Origin: Candidatus Eiseniibacteriota bacterium | GTDB lineage: Bacteria > Joyebacterota > Joyebacteria > Joyebacterales > Joyebacteraceae | Direction of reading: 5' to 3' | DNA length: 8,967 nucleotides | NCBI GenBank assembly: GCA_030609605.1 | Contig: JAUWBY010000078.1 | Location: 1-8,967 of the forward strand | Shown here: one piece after another, positions 6,416-8,967 of the stretch | Numbering within the stretch: the first letter of the stretch is position 1 | Layout of the letters: each line of letters opens with the position of its first letter | The notes under the pieces: generated by a model | What the model was told of the DNA's origin: nothing | Seen by the model: only the letters and a program-made list of their open reading frames with translations | The model's database searches: none | Translations under genes and position numbers: made by a program

Positions 6416-6838
6416 AGTACAGATCTCCGTGTCAGCAGGTGCTCCTTCAGTGTGGCGCGGGTTTCACACCGGTTCGGGAATCCCATCAAACATGGCAAAC
6501 ATCGCACAATTATGCCACACCGTGGTCTGAGCGCCATCCCAATCTGCCGGAGAGTCGGCTGACCCGCCGAAATGGGGGTACAGCGGATACTGAGTGTCTG
6601 GTCACTAGTCACTATCGTGCTTGACGATTGCTGGCAAATCGTGATATAATGTTTCTTGCGTGGGCAAGTAGTGTTCCGCTGACAATGGAGCAGATAGCAT
6701 CGTGTACCGGATGGGCTCCGGCGGGACACTCCAATCGAAGAACCCAAACAGATATATATGTTTGAGAAAGGGGGGGATGCGTATCAGAAGTCGTGTTCTC
6801 GTGATTGACATGTTGTCTTTTCATCCAGGAGGATGCAA
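6416..6838. other. Divergent intergenic region with promoter and long leader
   Basis: These 423 nt separate yigZ (minus) from the secreted-protein gene at 6839 (plus). They hold a near-consensus plus-strand promoter (6621-6650), a presumed leader from about 6657, a CCGGA-TGGGC-TCCGG mini-hairpin (near 6707-6721), a G7 run at 6770-6776, a 21-codon leader ORF at 6777-6842 and the Shine-Dalgarno site AGGAGG (6827-6832). Longer open frames on either strand here have Cys/Arg/Ser-rich compositions unlike the neighbouring proteins. No known riboswitch fold was recognised, and no clear yigZ promoter was found on the minus strand. Confidence 0.6.
6621..6650 (+). promoter_or_regulatory. Near-consensus extended -10 sigma70 promoter
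   Basis: TTGACG at 6621-6626 and a perfect TATAAT at 6645-6650 are spaced by 18 nt. TGA directly before the TATAAT gives the extended -10 TGn motif. Transcription should start near 6657 toward the secreted protein at 6839, leaving a leader of about 180 nt. This is the best promoter in the window and suggests strong, largely constitutive expression, unless the leader is regulatory. Confidence 0.8.
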
Positions 6839-6842
6839 ATGA
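6777..6842 (+). CDS. Possible 21-aa leader peptide
   Basis: ATG at 6777 directly follows AAAGGGGGGG (6767-6776), a G-rich element that could bind ribosomes. The frame runs 21 codons (MRIRSRVLVIDM ... GGCK) to TGA at 6840-6842, overlapping the ATG at 6839 as ATGA. The AGGAGG of the main gene lies inside this ORF. Translation of the leader could therefore couple to, or modulate, the secreted-protein gene. The ORF is short and the G run abuts the ATG with almost no spacing, so chance is quite possible. Confidence 0.25.
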   Translation: MRIRSRVLVIDMLSFHPGGCK

Positions 6843-7885
6843 AGGTCGCTTATCTTGCAGTGGTTATGATTGTTGCCCTGAGCATGGTTGCTCTCGCCGT
6901 CTCGCCGACCAACGTTGCTCCCATCAAGCCGAATGTTGTTTCCGGCGTTGCACACCCGACCGGCCGCCCCGGTGGTGAGACCATTGCCACCGCCACCGTG
7001 ATTCCCGCACTGCCGTTCTCGGATGCCGGCAACACGTGCGACTTCGTGGATGACTACGATGAGGTTTGCCCCTACACGGGATCAACCTCGCCGGACTGCG
7101 TCTACGCGTTCACGCCTGGCGCCGACGTGATGGTCGACATATTCCTGTGCATGTCCATGTATGACACGAAGGTCTTCGTGTACGAGGATGCACACACACC
7201 TGGCGCGCCGTATGCCTGTAACGATGACAACGGCGCATGTGGCGACTACAACACGTACATGTACCAGTCATGGCTGACCGAGATTGCGTTCTACGCCGGT
7301 CACACCTACTACATCGTTATCGACGGTTACGGTGGCGACTGTGGTAATTACGTTGTCGATGTCTATGAGGTCGAGCCGTGCGTGGTCGAGTGCCCGCCGG
7401 AATCGCTCCTCGAGGGTGAGGTTGACTGCTACCCGAACTACGTTGACGATTTCAATGGTGGCCTCAACAGCACCCCGCCGGTCTACTCGCATGTCGATTG
7501 CGACAACGAGACCATCGTGATCTGCGGCACGTCGGGTGTCTTCCCGTTCGCTTCCACCACCTACAGGGACACCGATTGGTACATGCTGGACGTTGAGGTG
7601 GCCGGCACGATCACGATAGGTGTCGAGGCTGAGTTCGGCGCCCTCATGGGCTTCGTTGACCTGGCGGGCGGTGCATTCTACGTGTCCACCACGACACCGA
7701 GCTGCACGTACGCGACGCTTTCGTACTCGGTTCCGGTTGGCCCGACGGTTGTCTTCGTCTCGACGGACAGTTGGAATACGGACTACGTCTGTGGTTCCGA
7801 CTACTACCTCACCATCGAGGGCTACGAGTGCACCTCGGCGGTCGAGGAGGCGAGCTGGGGTTCCATCAAGGCTCTGTACAGGTAG
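6839..7885 (+). CDS. Secreted Cys-rich protein with two PPC-like domains
   Basis: The product is 348 residues. ATG at 6839 is preferred over ATG at 6833 because AGGAGG (6827-6832) is 6 nt away from the former and abuts the latter. The signal peptide MKVAYLAVVMIVALSMVALA is cleaved near residue 20. Residues 46-177 look like a bacterial pre-peptidase C-terminal (PPC) type beta-sandwich: a GGETIATAT start, YDTKVFVYED, ACNDDNGACG, FYAGHTYYIVIDG and GNYVVDVYE. Residues about 192-331 look like a second, diverged copy (DTDWYMLDV, VFVSTDSW, SDYYLTIEGYEC). Fifteen Cys fall in the mature protein, enough for several disulfides. The C-terminal tail EEASWGSIKALYR follows a short linker and may be a sorting or lineage-specific tail. 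No catalytic domain is visible, so it is probably structural, adhesive or a surface component. It is driven by the strong promoter at 6621 and ended by the hairpin at 7933. Confidence 0.85.
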   Translation: MKVAYLAVVMIVALSMVALAVSPTNVAPIKPNVVSGVAHPTGRPGGETIATATVIPALPFSDAGNTCDFVDDYDEVCPYTGSTSPDCVYAFTPGADVMVDIFLCMSMYDTKVFVYEDAHTPGAPYACNDDNGACGDYNTYMYQSWLTEIAFYAGHTYYIVIDGYGGDCGNYVVDVYEVEPCVVECPPESLLEGEVDCYPNYVDDFNGGLNSTPPVYSHVDCDNETIVICGTSGVFPFASTTYRDTDWYMLDVEVAGTITIGVEAEFGALMGFVDLAGGAFYVSTTTPSCTYATLSYSVPVGPTVVFVSTDSWNTDYVCGSDYYLTIEGYECTSAVEEASWGSIKALYR

Positions 7886-7932
7886 TCTGACATGAAAGAC
7901 CCAGTGTATCAGTAGCACTGGCGAACGATGAT

Positions 7933-7966
7933 GCCCCGCCTGGCTGATGCCGGGCGGGGCGTTCTT
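7933..7966. terminator. Bidirectional terminator between convergent genes
   Basis: GCCCCGCCTGGC (7933-7944) pairs with GCCGGGCGGGGC (7949-7960) around a TGAT loop: 12 pairs including one G-T wobble. On the plus strand GTTCTT follows, a short U-rich end for the 6839 gene, whose stop is 48 nt upstream. On the minus strand the hairpin starts 4 nt after the permease stop at 7965, so it likely serves both genes. Confidence 0.8.
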
Positions 7967-8837
7967 ATGAGTTGCGGCGTCGCACCGGCAGGAAACGCAA
8001 TCTGCCTTCCGGCGTAGTGGTGAGGACAACGAGGAGGTATGCGACTCCCGACAGGATGATGACGGTGGCGCCGGCCGGGAGCCCCGGCGAGTAGCTCAGC
8101 GCCAGTCCTGCGGTTGTGAACACGATGGTGAGAACCGCACCCCAGAGCATCATGTGTGAGAGCCTCGAAGCAAAGCGGCCGGCGATGGCAGCCGGGATCG
8201 TGAGAAGCGCGATCATCATCACGATGCCGACAGCGGTGATGAGCAGAACGATAGTCAGTGCCGTCAGGAGCAGGAGGCCGATGAAGAAGAGATCAACCGG
8301 GATTCCACGCGTGCGTGCATAGTCTTCGTCGAACGCTACGGCCATCAACTGGTCGTAGTAAACCAACACTGAAACGAGAACCACCAAGTCGAGAATCCCG
8401 AGCAGCCAAAGGTCGCTCGTCCTGACCATGAGGATGTTGCCAAAGAGATAACCCACGAGATCCCCGCCGTAGCCGGGGGTGCGGGAGAGGAAGAGAACGC
8501 CGGTCGCCATTCCGATTGCCCATACGGCTCCGATGACCGTGTCGGTCCGTTCCTTTGCCTTTATGCTGACCATGCCTATGACGACTGCTGCAAGAAGGGC
8601 GGAGATGAGAGCTCCGTAGAGAGGGTCAAACCACTTCCAGCCGTGCACTGCTTGCATGTAGACAGCCGCGCCTATGCCGCCGAGCACACAGTGCGCGATG
8701 CCCCCCGCAATGAAAGCGAGACGGCGAACCACAACAAGGGTGCCGACAACGCCACAGGCTACGCTCGCCAAGAGACCGGAGAGAAGGGCGTTGCGCATGA
8801 AAGCATGCTCGGCGACGGCACGCATGAACTCACTCAC
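7965..8837 (-). CDS. znuB: Zinc/manganese ABC transporter permease (ZnuB/TroC type)
   Basis: The product is 290 residues from GTG at 8837, chosen because GGAGA lies 5 nt upstream. TTG at 8849, four codons earlier, has only a weak site; ATG at 8825 is a further option. The protein is an ABC-3 family inner-membrane permease: multiple hydrophobic segments throughout, the cytoplasmic-loop region AFIAGGIAHCVLGGIG (41-56), GYGGDLVGYLFGNIL (122-136), the coupling-type segment AFDEDYARTRGIP (168-180), and SPGLPAGATVIILSG (250-264), all characteristic of the ZnuB/MntB/TroC group. It would form the channel for Zn(II) or Mn(II) brought by a periplasmic binding protein. The metal cannot be told from sequence. 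It follows, by 24 nt, the end of the ATPase gene, with which it forms an operon. Its stop abuts the hairpin at 7933-7966. Confidence 0.93.
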   Translation of the reverse strand: MSEFMRAVAEHAFMRNALLSGLLASVACGVVGTLVVVRRLAFIAGGIAHCVLGGIGAAVYMQAVHGWKWFDPLYGALISALLAAVVIGMVSIKAKERTDTVIGAVWAIGMATGVLFLSRTPGYGGDLVGYLFGNILMVRTSDLWLLGILDLVVLVSVLVYYDQLMAVAFDEDYARTRGIPVDLFFIGLLLLTALTIVLLITAVGIVMMIALLTIPAAIAGRFASRLSHMMLWGAVLTIVFTTAGLALSYSPGLPAGATVIILSGVAYLLVVLTTTPEGRLRFLPVRRRNS

Positions 8838-8861
8838 GATTCTCTCCAATTGCGCATGAGC

Positions 8862-8967
8862 CTACCCACGGCAACCCCCCGTTGCGCGTCCATCTTCGTC
8901 GTGGTCGTGTCGGACTACCCTGATTCTCTCTCCGTACATTTCTCTCAATGTATCACCGCAGAGTTCT
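8862..8967 (-). CDS. znuC: ATP-binding subunit of metal ABC transporter, C-terminal end only
   Basis: Only the last 34 codons are in the window, ending at TAG 8864-8862. The residues LREMYGERIRVVRHDHDEDG resemble the C-terminal tail of ZnuC/MntA-type ATPases, where a YG...RVVRHDH stretch ends the protein and the His/Asp residues may contact metal. No Walker or signature motifs are visible because they lie outside the window. The gene ends 24 nt before the preferred permease start on the same strand, the usual ATPase-permease order. The identification rests on this tail and the context. Confidence 0.7.
   Translation of the reverse strand, partial: ELCGDTLREMYGERIRVVRHDHDEDGRATGGCRG

Noticed and set aside
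6412..6747. Minus-strand open frame of 111 codons whose stop overlaps the yigZ TTG start
   Set aside because: The composition is Cys/Arg/Ser-rich, no Shine-Dalgarno precedes its ATG, and it covers a near-consensus promoter on the opposite strand. The TTGA overlap alone is not enough.
6649..6765. ATG at 6649 opening a 38-codon frame in the leader
   Set aside because: The ATG overlaps the -10 box, upstream of the likely transcription start, and has no ribosome site.
6805..6810. Perfect TTGACA box just upstream of the 6839 gene
   Set aside because: No -10 element at 16-19 nt; that position is occupied by the ribosome binding site.
7268..8029. Minus-strand open frame of 253 codons opposite the secreted-protein gene
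   Set aside because: It is a mirror of the 6839 gene's codon pattern, full of Arg/Val/Asp, and it spans the bidirectional terminator and the permease end. The opposite-strand protein has a signal peptide and recognisable domains.
8838..8849. TTG at 8849 as start of the permease
   Set aside because: Only a weak AGG lies at a long distance, whereas GTG at 8837 has GGAGA 5 nt upstream. The difference is four residues, and the choice remains somewhat open.

Overview
The window looks like a chromosomal segment of a Gram-negative bacterium with an outer membrane. Its visible products include lipoproteins with lipobox cysteines, an outer-membrane beta-barrel protein ending in Phe, several Sec-type signal peptides and an ABC metal-transport permease. 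The DNA is fairly GC-rich. Start codons are often not ATG (TTG at three genes, probably GTG at a fourth), and nearly every gene has a strong AGGAGG-type Shine-Dalgarno site. A secreted Cys-rich protein ends in SWGSIKALYR, a tail I associate from memory with uncultured phyla of the FCB group (Eisenbacteria/Krumholzibacteria/Fermentibacteria-like). That placement is inference. No mobile element, CRISPR array, tRNA or rRNA was seen.

Layout. (1) 1-1791, minus: a large PKD-domain lipoprotein whose C-terminus runs off the left edge. (2) 1792-2229: a divergent intergenic region with a candidate promoter for the plus-strand unit. (3) 2230-2941, plus: an exported protein of unknown family, overlapped at its 3' end by a 51-residue Trp-rich exported peptide, then a strong hairpin at 3026-3058 lying between convergent units. 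(4) 4696-3156, minus: an outer-membrane barrel protein followed 20 nt later by a small exported or lipoprotein partner. (5) 6415-4951, minus: yigZ (IMPACT family), a possible 35-residue protein overlapping its neighbours at both ends, and a lipoprotein with a toast-rack-like beta repeat, closed by a perfect 12-bp hairpin at 4866-4894. (6) 6416-6838: a divergent region with a near-consensus extended -10 promoter and a leader of about 180 nt. (7) 6839-7885, plus: a secreted Cys-rich protein with two PPC-like domains, then a bidirectional terminator at 7933-7966. (8) 8967-7965, minus: the end of a ZnuC-type ATPase and the full ZnuB-type permease.

Apart from yigZ and the zinc/manganese transporter, the genes encode cell-surface or exported proteins in short, separately terminated units. 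There is no sign of one large pathway. The most unusual content is small: a Trp-rich exported peptide, a 35-codon gene candidate wedged between yigZ and a lipoprotein gene, and a 21-codon leader ORF whose stop overlaps the next start. All three are too short for standard gene calling.
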